Positions 35,879 to 45,946 of a stretch of DNA of 64,000 nt are shown in pieces; position 1 is the stretch's first letter, and each line of letters starts with the position of its first letter. The stretch covers positions 310,001 to 374,000 of the forward strand of contig NZ_VKDD01000004.1 of NCBI RefSeq assembly GCF_007097525.1, in the 5' to 3' direction. The position numbers and the translations under genes were made by a program. The stretch comes from Thalassomonas sp. M1454. Lineage in GTDB: Bacteria; Pseudomonadota; Gammaproteobacteria; Enterobacterales; Alteromonadaceae. Under the pieces are notes generated by a model. It was not told the DNA's origin, made no database searches, and saw only the letters and a program-made list of their open reading frames with translations.

Positions 35879-36736
35879 TTAGTACTGCAATATTATAGCG
35901 ATTAAGACAATAAATAACCCGTAATGATTATTTAAAAATGCTTGGAAACATTTATCACGCTGTCTCTTTGCTATTAAGAGCTGCTGATAACAAAAGGTTG
36001 TGGCAACTATTGATAAAGCAAAATAATAAAACAAATTAAATTGCTGTAATTGTCCTACTTTGATTAGTAGCATTAGGGTAATCAGCTGCAAAAAGGCAAT
36101 GATGATTTTATCAAATTTACCAAATAACACCGCAGTCGATTTAACTCCGATAAGAATGTCATCATCCCTATCTACCATGGCGTACATAGTGTCGTAAGCT
36201 ACAGTCCAAATTAAATTAGCGAAAAATAATAGCCAAGCAACTAAAGGTATTTCTCCCCTGATCTCAGCAAAAGCCATGATCATGCCCCAACTAAAAGCAG
36301 CGCCTAAGACAACTTGTGGTAGGTGAGTGTAGCGTTTCATAAAAGGATAACTGGTTGCCAGAAGTACGGCGATAACAGATAAAGCTACGGTATACCAAGA
36401 AAGTGTAAGCACTAAAGCAAGAGCAATAAAAATAAGCACTGCAAAAACTGCCAAAGCTTGTTTGGATGTCATTAAGCCACTTACTAAAGGGCGCTGTTGA
36501 GTCCGTTTTACATGGCCGTCAACTTTGCGGTCGGCTAAATCGTTGATTACACAACCGGCGCTGCGCATCACTATAACTCCTAACGAAAATACAAGGAGTA
36601 AATGCCAAGGTGGGGTATATTCATAAGCTACCCAAAGCGCCCATAACGTTGGCCATAGTAATAAGTAAGAGCCGATTGGCTTATCAAAACGGGTAATTAA
36701 TTTTATCGCCTGCCAAGAGGGCATCGAAGTTAACAT
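35879..36736 (-). CDS. ubiA: 4-hydroxybenzoate octaprenyltransferase
   Basis: UbiA prenylates 4-hydroxybenzoate in the inner membrane, the second step of ubiquinone synthesis. The 285-residue protein has nine membrane helices and both Mg-diphosphate motifs: [29 protein letters not shown] and [14 protein letters not shown]. The frame opens at TTG 36763, but ATG 36736, with AGGA six bases upstream, is preferred. In E. coli ubiC is immediately upstream; here ubiC lies 2.2 kb away past two other genes. Confidence 0.95.
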   Translation of the reverse strand: MLTSMPSWQAIKLITRFDKPIGSYLLLWPTLWALWVAYEYTPPWHLLLVFSLGVIVMRSAGCVINDLADRKVDGHVKRTQQRPLVSGLMTSKQALAVFAVLIFIALALVLTLSWYTVALSVIAVLLATSYPFMKRYTHLPQVVLGAAFSWGMIMAFAEIRGEIPLVAWLLFFANLIWTVAYDTMYAMVDRDDDILIGVKSTAVLFGKFDKIIIAFLQLITLMLLIKVGQLQQFNLFYYFALSIVATTFCYQQLLIAKRQRDKCFQAFLNNHYGLFIVLIAIILQY

Positions 36737-36970
36737 CTGTGATCCTAAAATATGCTTTAACAAGACTATTTATTGTTATGTTATTTTTATTGCTTAAATA
36801 GTAGGTAGTAGCATGAAAGTAATTGATATTGCGACTAACCTTAAATGCATGAATTATACATTTTCAGCTATTATATGCGAAATATGTTTGTAAATACTCA
36901 ATATTAAACAGATCTTTACAGTAATTTTATTCACAATAACCCTTTACTAAAGTAGGAATAAAGCCACTTC

Positions 36971-38320
36971 ATGCCTTTACTCAATACCAAAGCCTTAAAA
37001 TCAAGCATTAAGCTGGCTTGGCCTATCTCATTACAAAATACCTTAATTACATTATTAAGTATGATCGACGTAATGATGGTGAGTCATTTAGGCAATGCCT
37101 CTGTTGCGGCGGTTGGTTTAGGTAATCGGGTACAATTTGTCATTTTGGTTATTGTTACTGGACTCTCTTGGGGGGTAGGGATCCTATCTGCTCAGTATTA
37201 CGGCTCTGGTAATACTCAAAAAATAAGACGTTCTATTTTAATGGGGGCAATTTTAAGCTTTTTTGCCTTATTACCAATTGTTTTACTCAGTTTTTATTTT
37301 GCAGATGATGTTATTTCTTTAGGTAGTAATGATGCCGATGTTATCGCTATTGGCGAAAGTTATTTGTGGATAACCATGCCTAGCCTTATTTTTGTTGGCG
37401 CGACTATGGTTATCGAAAATGCATTACGCAGTATTAACCAAGTTAAATTACCTATGTTCTTGAGCATGATGGCTATTATGCTCAATATAATCTTAAATTA
37501 TTGGTTGATTAATGGTGGTTTAGGTGTGCCAGCACTTAATGTTGACGGCGCGGCAATTGCGACATTAGTTTCAAGAATTATGCACTTAATACTCTTGTTT
37601 GCCGTGCTGACAGCGATAAAGCACAAAATAAAACCAACCCGTCATGATGTTAAATCCTTACTTGAATTTCAGCCCTGGAAAAAGTTAGTCATACTTGTCA
37701 TTCCACTTATGTTTAGCTTTGGCGTTTGGTCGGTTGGCACGTTTGTTTATCAGCTTATTTATGGTCGTCTTGGTACGCAAGAATTAGCAGTAATAAGTTT
37801 ACTTGTACCTATTGAAGGGGTCTTTACATCGTTGTTTTTTGGTTTTGCTTCAGCCTGTTCAATTATGGTTGGCCATCGCTTAGGCGCTAATAAATTTGAT
37901 GAAGCTTGGGACATTGGTAAAACATTTGCCATCTTAGCTCCAACGGTTGCCCTTGGATTAGGTGGCGTATTACTGTTATTAGAGCCTATTATTTTTATGC
38001 CATTTAATGATATGCCAACAGACACATTAACGATGGCTTCAGAAGTGTTTTTAATCATTGCCTTATGTGCTTGGATAAAAATTACCAATATGACACTTGC
38101 GATGGGCATACTTAGAGCTGGAGGAGAGACTAAAGCCTGTTTATATATTGATATCTTGGGAATGTGGATGGTTAGTATACCTTTAACTATGTTAGCGGCA
38201 TTTTACTTTGAACTACCTATGTTTTGGGTGGTGTTAACAGCTTATTCAGAGGAAGCATGTAAGTTTTTCTTATTTGGATGGCGAGTAGCACAAAAGAAAT
38301 GGTTAAGGAACCTAACCTAA
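36971..38320 (+). CDS. MATE-family multidrug/Na+ exporter
   Basis: A 449-residue twelve-helix MATE transporter. The family features LAWPISLQNTLITLLSMIDVMMVSHLGNASVAAVGLGNR near the N-terminus, the pseudo-repeat after the midpoint (VILVIPLMFSFGVWSVGTFVYQLIYGRLGTQELAVISLL), and ALRSINQVKLPM are present. MATE pumps expel cationic drugs in exchange for Na+ or H+. The specific substrate cannot be told from the sequence. Divergent from ubiA, with a 234-bp shared upstream region in which no clear operator was seen. Confidence 0.9.
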   Translation: MPLLNTKALKSSIKLAWPISLQNTLITLLSMIDVMMVSHLGNASVAAVGLGNRVQFVILVIVTGLSWGVGILSAQYYGSGNTQKIRRSILMGAILSFFALLPIVLLSFYFADDVISLGSNDADVIAIGESYLWITMPSLIFVGATMVIENALRSINQVKLPMFLSMMAIMLNIILNYWLINGGLGVPALNVDGAAIATLVSRIMHLILLFAVLTAIKHKIKPTRHDVKSLLEFQPWKKLVILVIPLMFSFGVWSVGTFVYQLIYGRLGTQELAVISLLVPIEGVFTSLFFGFASACSIMVGHRLGANKFDEAWDIGKTFAILAPTVALGLGGVLLLLEPIIFMPFNDMPTDTLTMASEVFLIIALCAWIKITNMTLAMGILRAGGETKACLYIDILGMWMVSIPLTMLAAFYFELPMFWVVLTAYSEEACKFFLFGWRVAQKKWLRNLT

Positions 38321-38480
38321 TAATACCGTATAAAAACATCTATAAAATATGATGATATGTAATTATGTTTATATAAATCATGAAGTTAAAAAATAGATAT
38401 TTTAAATATACATTCATCACTAATTTCCATAAAAAATTCACTACATTTTAAGGTGCAAACTTTTAAAGAAGGAATTTTTT

Positions 38481-38903
38481 ATGAAACGTTCAATAACTAT
38501 TACAAGTTCATTAATCGCATTATTATCATTCCCTGCTTTTACAGCAGGTCAGCATACCTATAAATTTGAAGCTGGTGATTCCAGTCTTGCGACAGAATTA
38601 TGTGTTGCAGCAGTTAGTAATGATCTAGTTACTACCAAACGTAAAATTAGAAGTATAGGTTTGATGGATAGCGTTTCATCAATGAGTAAGGTTAAACACG
38701 CCACATTAAAAATCTCATGCAATAATATGAATATGACGGCTTTTACTGCTAAATATGGTGCTTCTGATACTTTTGATTACTTAAATAGAAAAGGTGCTTC
38801 GCAGTATAGAATCAATGAGCAAGAGGTTAAAATTATTGATTTAGCTAGACAGCAACGTGCGGCATTAGGTGGCGAGACATTAATTATTGTTAGTAGTAAA
38901 TAA
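38481..38903 (+). CDS. Secreted DUF3718-family protein
   Basis: A 140-residue exported protein with a signal peptide (1-22, TAG). The mature part has the KFEAGDSSLATELCVAAVSND block and a second Cys (LKISCNN), likely a disulfide, as in DUF3718 proteins common in Alteromonadales. AAGAAGGAA lies before the ATG. Function unknown. It is between the MATE gene and the convergent ubiC. Confidence 0.8.
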   Translation: MKRSITITSSLIALLSFPAFTAGQHTYKFEAGDSSLATELCVAAVSNDLVTTKRKIRSIGLMDSVSSMSKVKHATLKISCNNMNMTAFTAKYGASDTFDYLNRKGASQYRINEQEVKIIDLARQQRAALGGETLIIVSSK

Positions 38904-38925
38904 TTTAAGACAAGTATAGGCATTG

Positions 38926-38958
38926 TATCGACTCGAAATACTTAATTTCGAGTCGATA
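38926..38958. other. Perfect 14-bp hairpin between convergent genes
   Basis: Arms 38926-38939 (TATCGACTCGAAAT) and 38945-38958 are perfect inverted repeats around a 5-nt loop, ACTTA. No T run follows on either strand. It lies between the DUF3718 stop and the ubiC stop and may act as a bidirectional transcript end or 3' stabiliser. Confidence 0.6.
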
Positions 38959-38963
38959 AATAG

Positions 38964-39527
38964 TTACTTAATATATGCAGGTGAACTAGGCAAGAATACT
39001 TCAGCAACCATAAGAGGTTTACCCTCAATGGTAAATATGGAGCGTCTGCCCCAAAGATCATGCTCTACTGATAAATTAAGTGTAGATGCTAACTCACAAA
39101 CTCTTTGGCTTGGTTTTATTCGCGCAACCTCTAATACTTCTCTATGCAATTTAGGGTTGTTGAATAATACTTGCCCTAATGGTTGCTCTCCTAAATTAGC
39201 TAAAGCTTGTTGCTCGCCAGTGAGAGAGTTTAGGGGCAGTAAACTGCGGGCAAATACTTGTGGAATATCATCGCAAATTAGAATAACTTCTCGAATTAAT
39301 ACCGACTCACCTTCTTTGATATTGTTATTGGCTTCAGATGATGAACAAGGCTCAACTCTTTGACCAATAACCTTAACCTTAAATTCATTACATTGATTTT
39401 TTAGCCGAGCAGTAAGAGATTTTGGATCTAATAGCCAATCATTTAATGGTTGGCTATTAGGTGCTTGTTTGGCACTTACCCAATCTACATTTAAACCAAT
39501 AGGAAATTGTTTCTGTAATTCGATCAT
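38964..39527 (-). CDS. ubiC: Chorismate pyruvate-lyase
   Basis: UbiC converts chorismate to 4-hydroxybenzoate, the entry to ubiquinone. The 187-residue protein is weakly conserved overall but keeps the active-site pattern: VLIREV (Arg79), [18 protein letters not shown] and AEVFLP (Glu176). Its start overlaps the glpG stop by 4 bp, so it is read with the glpE-glpG-ubiC transcript rather than with ubiA. Confidence 0.9.
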   Translation of the reverse strand: MIELQKQFPIGLNVDWVSAKQAPNSQPLNDWLLDPKSLTARLKNQCNEFKVKVIGQRVEPCSSSEANNNIKEGESVLIREVILICDDIPQVFARSLLPLNSLTGEQQALANLGEQPLGQVLFNNPKLHREVLEVARIKPSQRVCELASTLNLSVEHDLWGRRSIFTIEGKPLMVAEVFLPSSPAYIK

Positions 39528-40402
39528 TTTGTTTGTGCTTTAGCCAATACAGCAGCGTAACCCATGCCCGCCAATAGACCGATTAAATGAGCTGTATTTG
39601 CTACATTAATAGGCATAAAGTCGGTAAAACCTAATACTAACCAAAACAGCATAAAGCCTATGATCGGATTAGATAAATAAATACCACGGTTAGGCTGTAG
39701 GTGCCCATATATCCATGCAAAACCAAGTACGGCATAAACCACACCAGATAAGCCGCCAAAGTTAGGACCAGAGACAAAGAACTGGGCAATATTGGACAGT
39801 AGTGCGGAGCTTAAAAATATTGCAATGATGTGCTTTAAGCCGAGAGTTTTTTCAATTTGGCCACCAATTTGCCACCACCACATGGTATTAAAGGCAATAT
39901 GCAGAATAGAGAAATGAAAAACCGCAGGCGTAAGAAAGCGCCAAGGCTGGGCAAATGTTTGGTTTAAATCGCCATCAATATTAAACTTTAATAAGTTAAA
40001 ACTAGCATCGAAGAAGTATAAAAATGTTGCAGCAAATACTGCCCAACAAATAGCAAAAATAGCTAAAGTAAATGGACCTGCCTGGCTTAAAAAGTTTGTT
40101 TTTACTTGTTGGTAAAACTGACCATTAGTGTTTAATTTAACACTTCGGCTTTGATCCCAAGCAACTTGTTGGTACTTAGGATGATGGGGGTTGTTAATGA
40201 ACTGCTCAAATTCCACTCGCGAGCGAGTTAACTCTTCTTCAAGGCATAATACTGCCCAACCATCGATAGTGCCGTTGTCATCTCGTGCAGTCTCAATGTC
40301 AGATTTAATACCAATGCTTTGTAAGTAATGACTAAAGTTTAATGCAATTACTTTTTGCTGAACATTAACTAATGGTACTAAATCAGATGGCGAAAGACTC
40401 AT
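39524..40402 (-). CDS. glpG: Rhomboid intramembrane serine protease GlpG
   Basis: GlpG cuts transmembrane helices within the bilayer. The 292-residue product has the N-terminal cytoplasmic domain ([15 protein letters not shown]), six membrane helices, and the catalytic pair: Ser in [10 protein letters not shown] and His in [12 protein letters not shown], with the [19 protein letters not shown] helix between. The open frame runs to 40477 inside glpE, but the ATG at 40402 lies directly after the glpE stop (TAGAATG), fits coupled translation and aligns with E. coli GlpG. Confidence 0.93.
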   Translation of the reverse strand: MSLSPSDLVPLVNVQQKVIALNFSHYLQSIGIKSDIETARDDNGTIDGWAVLCLEEELTRSRVEFEQFINNPHHPKYQQVAWDQSRSVKLNTNGQFYQQVKTNFLSQAGPFTLAIFAICWAVFAATFLYFFDASFNLLKFNIDGDLNQTFAQPWRFLTPAVFHFSILHIAFNTMWWWQIGGQIEKTLGLKHIIAIFLSSALLSNIAQFFVSGPNFGGLSGVVYAVLGFAWIYGHLQPNRGIYLSNPIIGFMLFWLVLGFTDFMPINVANTAHLIGLLAGMGYAAVLAKAQTK

Positions 40403-40403
40403 T

Positions 40404-40739
40404 CTAGCTTGATTCCACATTATCTGGGTGTAATAAGCCCCATTGCTCAAAACCACCATCGAGTGAGTATACATCACTAAAATCTTGGCTTATTAAAAAT
40501 TGTGCGGCTTGTTGAGATGAAATGCCGTGATAACAACAAACAACGGTTGGTTCATCAAAGTCTAAATCACGAAGCACATCAGTGATGTTATCGTTAGTAA
40601 GATGTATTGCTCCTGGGATATGACTAGTAGCATAAGAGTTTGCATCCCGAATATCTAAGATAACGTATTTTTTATCAGGCAGGCCAAGGTGAACTTGTTC
40701 TACATTGATATGCTTAAAAGTGGTTTCGGTGTACGACAT
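40404..40739 (-). CDS. glpE: Thiosulfate sulfurtransferase GlpE (single-domain rhodanese)
   Basis: A 111-residue rhodanese. YVILDIRDANSYATSHIPGAIHLTND and the active-site loop VVCCYHGISSQQAAQFL (catalytic Cys) match E. coli GlpE, as does YSLDGGFEQW near the end. It transfers sulfur from thiosulfate to thiophilic acceptors such as cyanide or thioredoxin. First gene of the glpE-glpG-ubiC unit; no glycerol genes are nearby despite the name. Confidence 0.94.
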   Translation of the reverse strand: MSYTETTFKHINVEQVHLGLPDKKYVILDIRDANSYATSHIPGAIHLTNDNITDVLRDLDFDEPTVVCCYHGISSQQAAQFLISQDFSDVYSLDGGFEQWGLLHPDNVESS

Positions 40740-40791
40740 GGAATAATCTCATAAAGGAATTGCTAATGATTCTAGCAAAAGCGCTAGATAC

Positions 40792-40831
40792 AAAAAAGCC
40801 TACTGAGCAATCTAATTGCAAGTAGGCTTTT
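40792..40831 (-). terminator. Terminator of kbl-tdh
   Basis: An 11-bp stem (AAAAGCCTACT at 40794-40804 with AGTAGGCTTTT at 40821-40831) is followed on the minus strand by six T. It lies 16 bp after the tdh stop. Confidence 0.88.
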
Positions 40832-40846
40832 AAAAGCTTGCTTACT

Positions 40847-41872
40847 TTAATCCCAGCTAAGAATAACCTTACCTGAATCTCCAGATAACATGGCATCAAA
40901 GCCTTGTTGGAAATCATCAATAGGGAAATGATGAGTAATAATTGGTGATAAATCTAAGCCCGATTGAATAAGACTGGCCATCTTGTACCAAGTTTCAAAC
41001 ATTTCACGGCCGTAGATACCTTTAATGGTTAAACCTTTAAAGATAACTTGGCTCCAATCAATCGCCATATCTTTTCCTGGAATACCTAACATGGCAATTT
41101 TACCACCGTTGTTCATGTTAGCTAACATGTCAGTGAATGCCATAGGTACGCCAGACATTTCCATGCCCACATCAAAGCCTTCAGTCATACCTAACTCGTT
41201 CATTACATCTTTTAGGTTTTCTTTAGATACATTGACAGCGCGAGTTGCTCCCATTTTACGAGCTAGTTCTAAACGGTATTCATTAATATCGGTAATAACT
41301 ACGTGGCGAGCACCAACGTGTTTAGCAACCGCAGCTGCCATAATACCGATAGGGCCAGCACCGGTAATTAATACATCTTCACCAACTAAATCAAAAGATA
41401 AAGCGGTGTGTACAGCGTTACCAAACGGGTCAAAAACAGCGGCTAAATCATCAGAAATTTCATCGGGTAATTTAAATGCGTTATACGCAGGTATTACTAA
41501 ATATTCTGCAAATGAACCAGTACGGTCAACACCAACACCTATTGTGTTACGGCATAAATGCGTACGGCCGCCACGACAGTTACGACAATGACCACAGGTA
41601 ATATGACCTTCGCCAGAAACTCTATCGCCTTGTACAAAACCTTTTACTTCACTACCCATGCCAACAACAACACCGGCGTACTCATGGCCTACAACCATAG
41701 GTACAGGAATAGTTTTTTGCGACCATTCGTCCCAGTTATAAATATGAATGTCGGTACCACAAATAGCTGTTTTCTTTATTTTAATTAATAAATCGTTCGG
41801 TCCAACTTCTGGCTTAGGCGAGTCGGTCATCCAAATGCCCGGCTCAGCCTTTAATTTTGCTAATGATTTCAT
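40847..41872 (-). CDS. tdh: L-threonine 3-dehydrogenase
   Basis: Tdh oxidises L-threonine to 2-amino-3-ketobutyrate with NAD+, which Kbl then cleaves. The 341-residue protein equals the E. coli length when started at ATG 41872 (AGGA seven bases upstream); an ATG two codons earlier is too close to that site. Zinc motifs: [14 protein letters not shown] (catalytic) and [15 protein letters not shown] (structural). The NAD fold [18 protein letters not shown] follows. Eight-to-thirteen-base spacing from kbl and a shared terminator define the operon. Confidence 0.97.
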   Translation of the reverse strand: MKSLAKLKAEPGIWMTDSPKPEVGPNDLLIKIKKTAICGTDIHIYNWDEWSQKTIPVPMVVGHEYAGVVVGMGSEVKGFVQGDRVSGEGHITCGHCRNCRGGRTHLCRNTIGVGVDRTGSFAEYLVIPAYNAFKLPDEISDDLAAVFDPFGNAVHTALSFDLVGEDVLITGAGPIGIMAAAVAKHVGARHVVITDINEYRLELARKMGATRAVNVSKENLKDVMNELGMTEGFDVGMEMSGVPMAFTDMLANMNNGGKIAMLGIPGKDMAIDWSQVIFKGLTIKGIYGREMFETWYKMASLIQSGLDLSPIITHHFPIDDFQQGFDAMLSGDSGKVILSWD

Positions 41873-41885
41873 TGTCATATCCTAA

Positions 41886-43079
41886 TTACACTATGCCCAT
41901 GTCTTTACCGATACGGGTAAAGGCAGCAATGGCGATATCTAATTGTTCTTTGCTGTGAGCAGCTGATATTTGCGTACGAATACGTGCTTGGCCTTTCGGT
42001 ACAACAGGGAATGAGAAGCCAATTACATAAATGCCTTCAGCTAATAAGCGGTTTGCCATATCAGCCGCTACTTTAGCATCGCCTAACATCACCGGGATGA
42101 TTGCATGATCAGCACCGCCACAAGTAAAGCCAGCAGCTTCCATGTTAGTTCTAAAATAATTGGCATTGTCTTTAAGTTTAGCGCGTAAGTCACCGCCTTC
42201 TGCCAATAAGTCAATTACTCTTATTGATGCTGAAACAATTGCTGGCGCTAATGAATTTGAAAATAAGTAAGGGCGAGAGCGTTGGCGTAACCATTCAACG
42301 ATTTCTTTTTTACCCGAAGTATAACCACCAGAAGCACCGCCCATAGCTTTACCTAACGTACCGGTAATAATGTCAACACGTCCCATTACTTCACAATATT
42401 CATGTGAACCACGGCCATCTTCGCCAACAAAACCTACCGCGTGTGAATCATCAACCATTACTAGTGCGCCGTATTTATCTGCTAAATCACACACACCTTT
42501 TAGGTTCGCGATAACGCCATCCATAGAAAACACGCCATCGGTTGCGATTAGTTTAAAACGAGCGCCCGCTTCGGTTGCTGCGATTAGTTGCTCTTCAAGT
42601 GCAGCCATATCGTTATTAGCGTAACGGAAACGCTTGGCTTTACATAAACGTACGCCGTCGATAATTGATGCGTGGTTAAGTGCATCTGAGATGATTGCGT
42701 CTTCTGCACCTAAAATTGTTTCGAATAAACCTGCGTTGGCATCAAAACATGAAGAATAAAGAATGGTGTCTTCCATGCCTAAGAAGTTAGATAGTTTGTC
42801 TTCTAGAGTTTTATGAATGTCTTGTGTACCACAAATAAAACGCACCGATGCCATACCAAAACCGTGGTCATCTAAACCGTCTTTAGCCGCTTGAATAAGA
42901 GCCGGGTGATTGGCTAAGCCTAAGTAATTATTTGCACAGAAGTTTATTACTTCTTCGCCAGTGTTTACTGCGATATCAGCTTGTTGCGCTGTGGTAATGA
43001 TGCGTTCAGCTTTATATAAGCCTTCAGCTTTTACTTCGTCGATTTGTTGTTGTAAGTGGTCGATAAAATTAGATGACAT
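41886..43079 (-). CDS. kbl: 2-amino-3-ketobutyrate coenzyme A ligase
   Basis: Kbl cleaves 2-amino-3-ketobutyrate with CoA to glycine and acetyl-CoA, using pyridoxal phosphate. The 397-residue protein has [33 protein letters not shown] and the PLP lysine in [19 protein letters not shown] precedes the ATG. It is the first gene of kbl-tdh and is divergent from an Lrp-type regulator, which probably controls it. Confidence 0.97.
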   Translation of the reverse strand: MSSNFIDHLQQQIDEVKAEGLYKAERIITTAQQADIAVNTGEEVINFCANNYLGLANHPALIQAAKDGLDDHGFGMASVRFICGTQDIHKTLEDKLSNFLGMEDTILYSSCFDANAGLFETILGAEDAIISDALNHASIIDGVRLCKAKRFRYANNDMAALEEQLIAATEAGARFKLIATDGVFSMDGVIANLKGVCDLADKYGALVMVDDSHAVGFVGEDGRGSHEYCEVMGRVDIITGTLGKAMGGASGGYTSGKKEIVEWLRQRSRPYLFSNSLAPAIVSASIRVIDLLAEGGDLRAKLKDNANYFRTNMEAAGFTCGGADHAIIPVMLGDAKVAADMANRLLAEGIYVIGFSFPVVPKGQARIRTQISAAHSKEQLDIAIAAFTRIGKDMGIV

Positions 43080-43167
43080 AACAGCCTCAGTAAATTGTAA
43101 GATCCCGCTTTTTGTTGCAGCGGATATGTATACAAAATAGTAGACTTAAATTTAAAGAATAAAAAGT

Positions 43168-43193
43168 TTACAAATGTACGAAATGATTTGTAA
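43168..43193. promoter_or_regulatory. Inverted repeat TTACAAAT/ATTTGTAA, candidate regulator site
   Basis: Perfect 8-bp arms (43168-43175 and 43186-43193) with a 10-bp spacer, in the divergent kbl/Lrp region. The symmetry and position suit a site for the adjacent Lrp-type protein. Confidence 0.5.
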
Positions 43194-43203
43194 TGGTTTC
43201 TTT

Positions 43204-43223
43204 TTGACATATATGTGTGTCAA
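43204..43223. promoter_or_regulatory. Inverted repeat TTGACA/TGTCAA, second candidate site
   Basis: Arms at 43204-43209 and 43218-43223, about 30 bp from the first repeat. TTGACA could also be a -35 for the regulator gene, but the nearest TATGAT is only 14 bp away. Confidence 0.4.
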
Positions 43224-43261
43224 TATGATAGTGTTGCTGTTTTTATAATAAGAGTTGTTTG

Positions 43262-43693
43262 ATGATTTCTGAAAAAGATGAAGAATTATTATCTATATTG
43301 CGAAGTAATGCTCGAGCGAGCGTTTCTGATATAGCTAGGGCGTTAAATGTTTCAAGGACGGCAATACAGAACCGTATTAATAAACTCGAAAATAACCAAG
43401 TTATAAAGTCGTACACGGTTACTTTAGGAGGTGATTATAGCAAAGATTTAATTACCTCAAATGTATCGTTAAAAGTTAAGCCTAATTTAAGAAAAAAAGT
43501 ATCAATAGCGTTAAGAAAGATCCACCAAATCACCAATATTTATTCGATCAGTGGTGAATATGATTTATTAATTGTGCTACAAGTGCAGTCATTAAAATCA
43601 CTTACCGCAATATTAGAAGATATTTGTAATATGGAAGGGGTAGAACGCACTAACTCTTCTATTATTCTAGACTCAATATTTGAAAGAGACTGA
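43262..43693 (+). CDS. Lrp/AsnC-family regulator next to kbl-tdh
   Basis: A 143-residue regulator: N-terminal helix-turn-helix (DEELLSILRSNARASVSDIARALNVSRTAIQNRINKLE) and a C-terminal RAM ligand domain (SISGEYDLLIVLQVQSLKSL). ATG 43262 with AGAG upstream is preferred to the in-frame TTG just before it. Such proteins sense amino acids; being divergent from kbl-tdh it likely responds to threonine or glycine (inference). In E. coli, global Lrp controls kbl-tdh. Confidence 0.88.
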   Translation: MISEKDEELLSILRSNARASVSDIARALNVSRTAIQNRINKLENNQVIKSYTVTLGGDYSKDLITSNVSLKVKPNLRKKVSIALRKIHQITNIYSISGEYDLLIVLQVQSLKSLTAILEDICNMEGVERTNSSIILDSIFERD

Positions 43694-43726
43694 TAACAAA
43701 TATAAGAGGTTTATACTTGCTATCAG
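43690..43726. other. Imperfect hairpin across the Lrp-type gene stop
   Basis: CTGATA/TATCAG outer arms, then CAA/TTG and TATAA/TTATA inner arms, interrupted by two A-C mismatches around a 5-nt loop. It spans the stop codon and lies between convergent genes; no T run follows, so a transcript end is only possible. Confidence 0.35.
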
Positions 43727-43739
43727 CTTAGTATACGAG

Positions 43740-44603
43740 TTAATTTTTGCTTAAATGTTGCCAATGAAACCTTAAGTGTTGCTCAATAAAACTGGCAATA
43801 AAAAAGTAGCTATGATCATAACCTTCTTGTCTATTTAGCTGTATGTTCACCTTGGCTTGCTTGGCCGCTTGCTTGGCCGCTTGCTCTATTGCTTCTGGCT
43901 TAAGTTGCTCAGCCAAGAAATTATCAGCTAACCCTTGCTCAATAAGAATGGGTAAACTAGGTTTGTCTTGCTTTAATAAATAACATGCATCGTACTGCTG
44001 CCAACTCGTTTTATCATCACCTAAATAGTTACTAAATGCCTTTTCTCCCCAAGGACAATTCATTGGATTAGTGATAGGTGAAAAGGCCGAAACTGATGCA
44101 TACTGGTTTGGATTTTTAAAGGCAATCGTTAGTGCGCCATGCCCTCCCATTGAATGGCCAGAGATAGCTTTTTTATTAGAAACATTAAAGTTATCTTCTA
44201 ATAGCGCTGGTAATTCATCAACTACATAGTCATACATATGATAATGTTTATTCCAAGGCTCTTGTGTGGCATTTAGATAAAAACCCGCGCCAAGGCCAAA
44301 GTCATAGTTTGCATCTACGTCGTCAGGTACATCTTTACCCCTCGGGCTAGTATCAGGCATAACTAAGGCCATGCCTAATTCAGCTGCAATACGCTGTGCT
44401 CCAGCTTTATGGCTAAAGTTTTCATCATTACAGGTTAAGCCAGAAAGCCAATACAAAACCGGTACTTTTTGCGTTTTAGCTTGTGGTGGCAAATAAACGG
44501 CAAAGGTCATTTCGCACTGAGTACTCGTTGCTTGATGGCTAAAACGTTTATGCCAACCACCAAATATTTTATTTTCACTGATTAAAGTTAATTGCGTGTT
44601 CAT
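43740..44603 (-). CDS. fghA: S-formylglutathione hydrolase
   Basis: FghA hydrolyses S-formylglutathione to formate and glutathione, the second step of formaldehyde detoxification. The 287-residue serine esterase has VLYWLSGLTCNDENF, DTSPRG, the nucleophile GHSMGGHGAL, QGLADNFL (Asp) and GYDHSYFF (His). The start is ATG 44603; TTG 44609 also lies in frame. Near the C-terminus a short tandem AAKQAAKQAK comes from a 12-bp DNA repeat. It follows adhC by 12 bp. Confidence 0.95.
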   Translation of the reverse strand: MNTQLTLISENKIFGGWHKRFSHQATSTQCEMTFAVYLPPQAKTQKVPVLYWLSGLTCNDENFSHKAGAQRIAAELGMALVMPDTSPRGKDVPDDVDANYDFGLGAGFYLNATQEPWNKHYHMYDYVVDELPALLEDNFNVSNKKAISGHSMGGHGALTIAFKNPNQYASVSAFSPITNPMNCPWGEKAFSNYLGDDKTSWQQYDACYLLKQDKPSLPILIEQGLADNFLAEQLKPEAIEQAAKQAAKQAKVNIQLNRQEGYDHSYFFIASFIEQHLRFHWQHLSKN

Positions 44604-44615
44604 TAACAATAAACC

Positions 44616-45743
<1,128 letters not shown>

Positions 45744-45888
45744 CTATGTTGGAAGGGAAAATTTATATTGTAGTTTCATATAGTTCATTCGTAATGCTCT
45801 GAAAATAAATTGATGAAATTGGCATTACTATTAGTTTAAATAGGATAGTGCATTATTTGATTTAACCCAAATGAAATTAAGTGTCTGA

Positions 45889-45916
45889 TTGTAATAGAGG
45901 ATTAGCGCGGTATAAT
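45889..45916 (+). promoter_or_regulatory. Candidate waaA promoter
   Basis: TTGTAA (45889-45894), 16 bp, then a consensus TATAAT (45911-45916). Transcription would start near 45923, which argues that translation begins downstream, at 45947. Confidence 0.45.
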
Positions 45917-45946
45917 TCGGGTAAGTTATGTTTAAGCGAAATTATT

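Noticed and set aside
38923-39363. 146-codon open frame on the + strand
   Set aside because: It runs through the hairpin and antisense to ubiC; no Shine-Dalgarno and no homology recognised.
41025-41591. 188-codon open frame on the + strand
   Set aside because: Antisense to tdh; the sense frame has all zinc and NAD motifs.
43204-43229. TTGACA followed by TATGAT as a sigma-70 promoter for the Lrp-type gene
   Set aside because: The spacer is only 14 bp, too short for a normal promoter; the inverted repeat reading is better supported.
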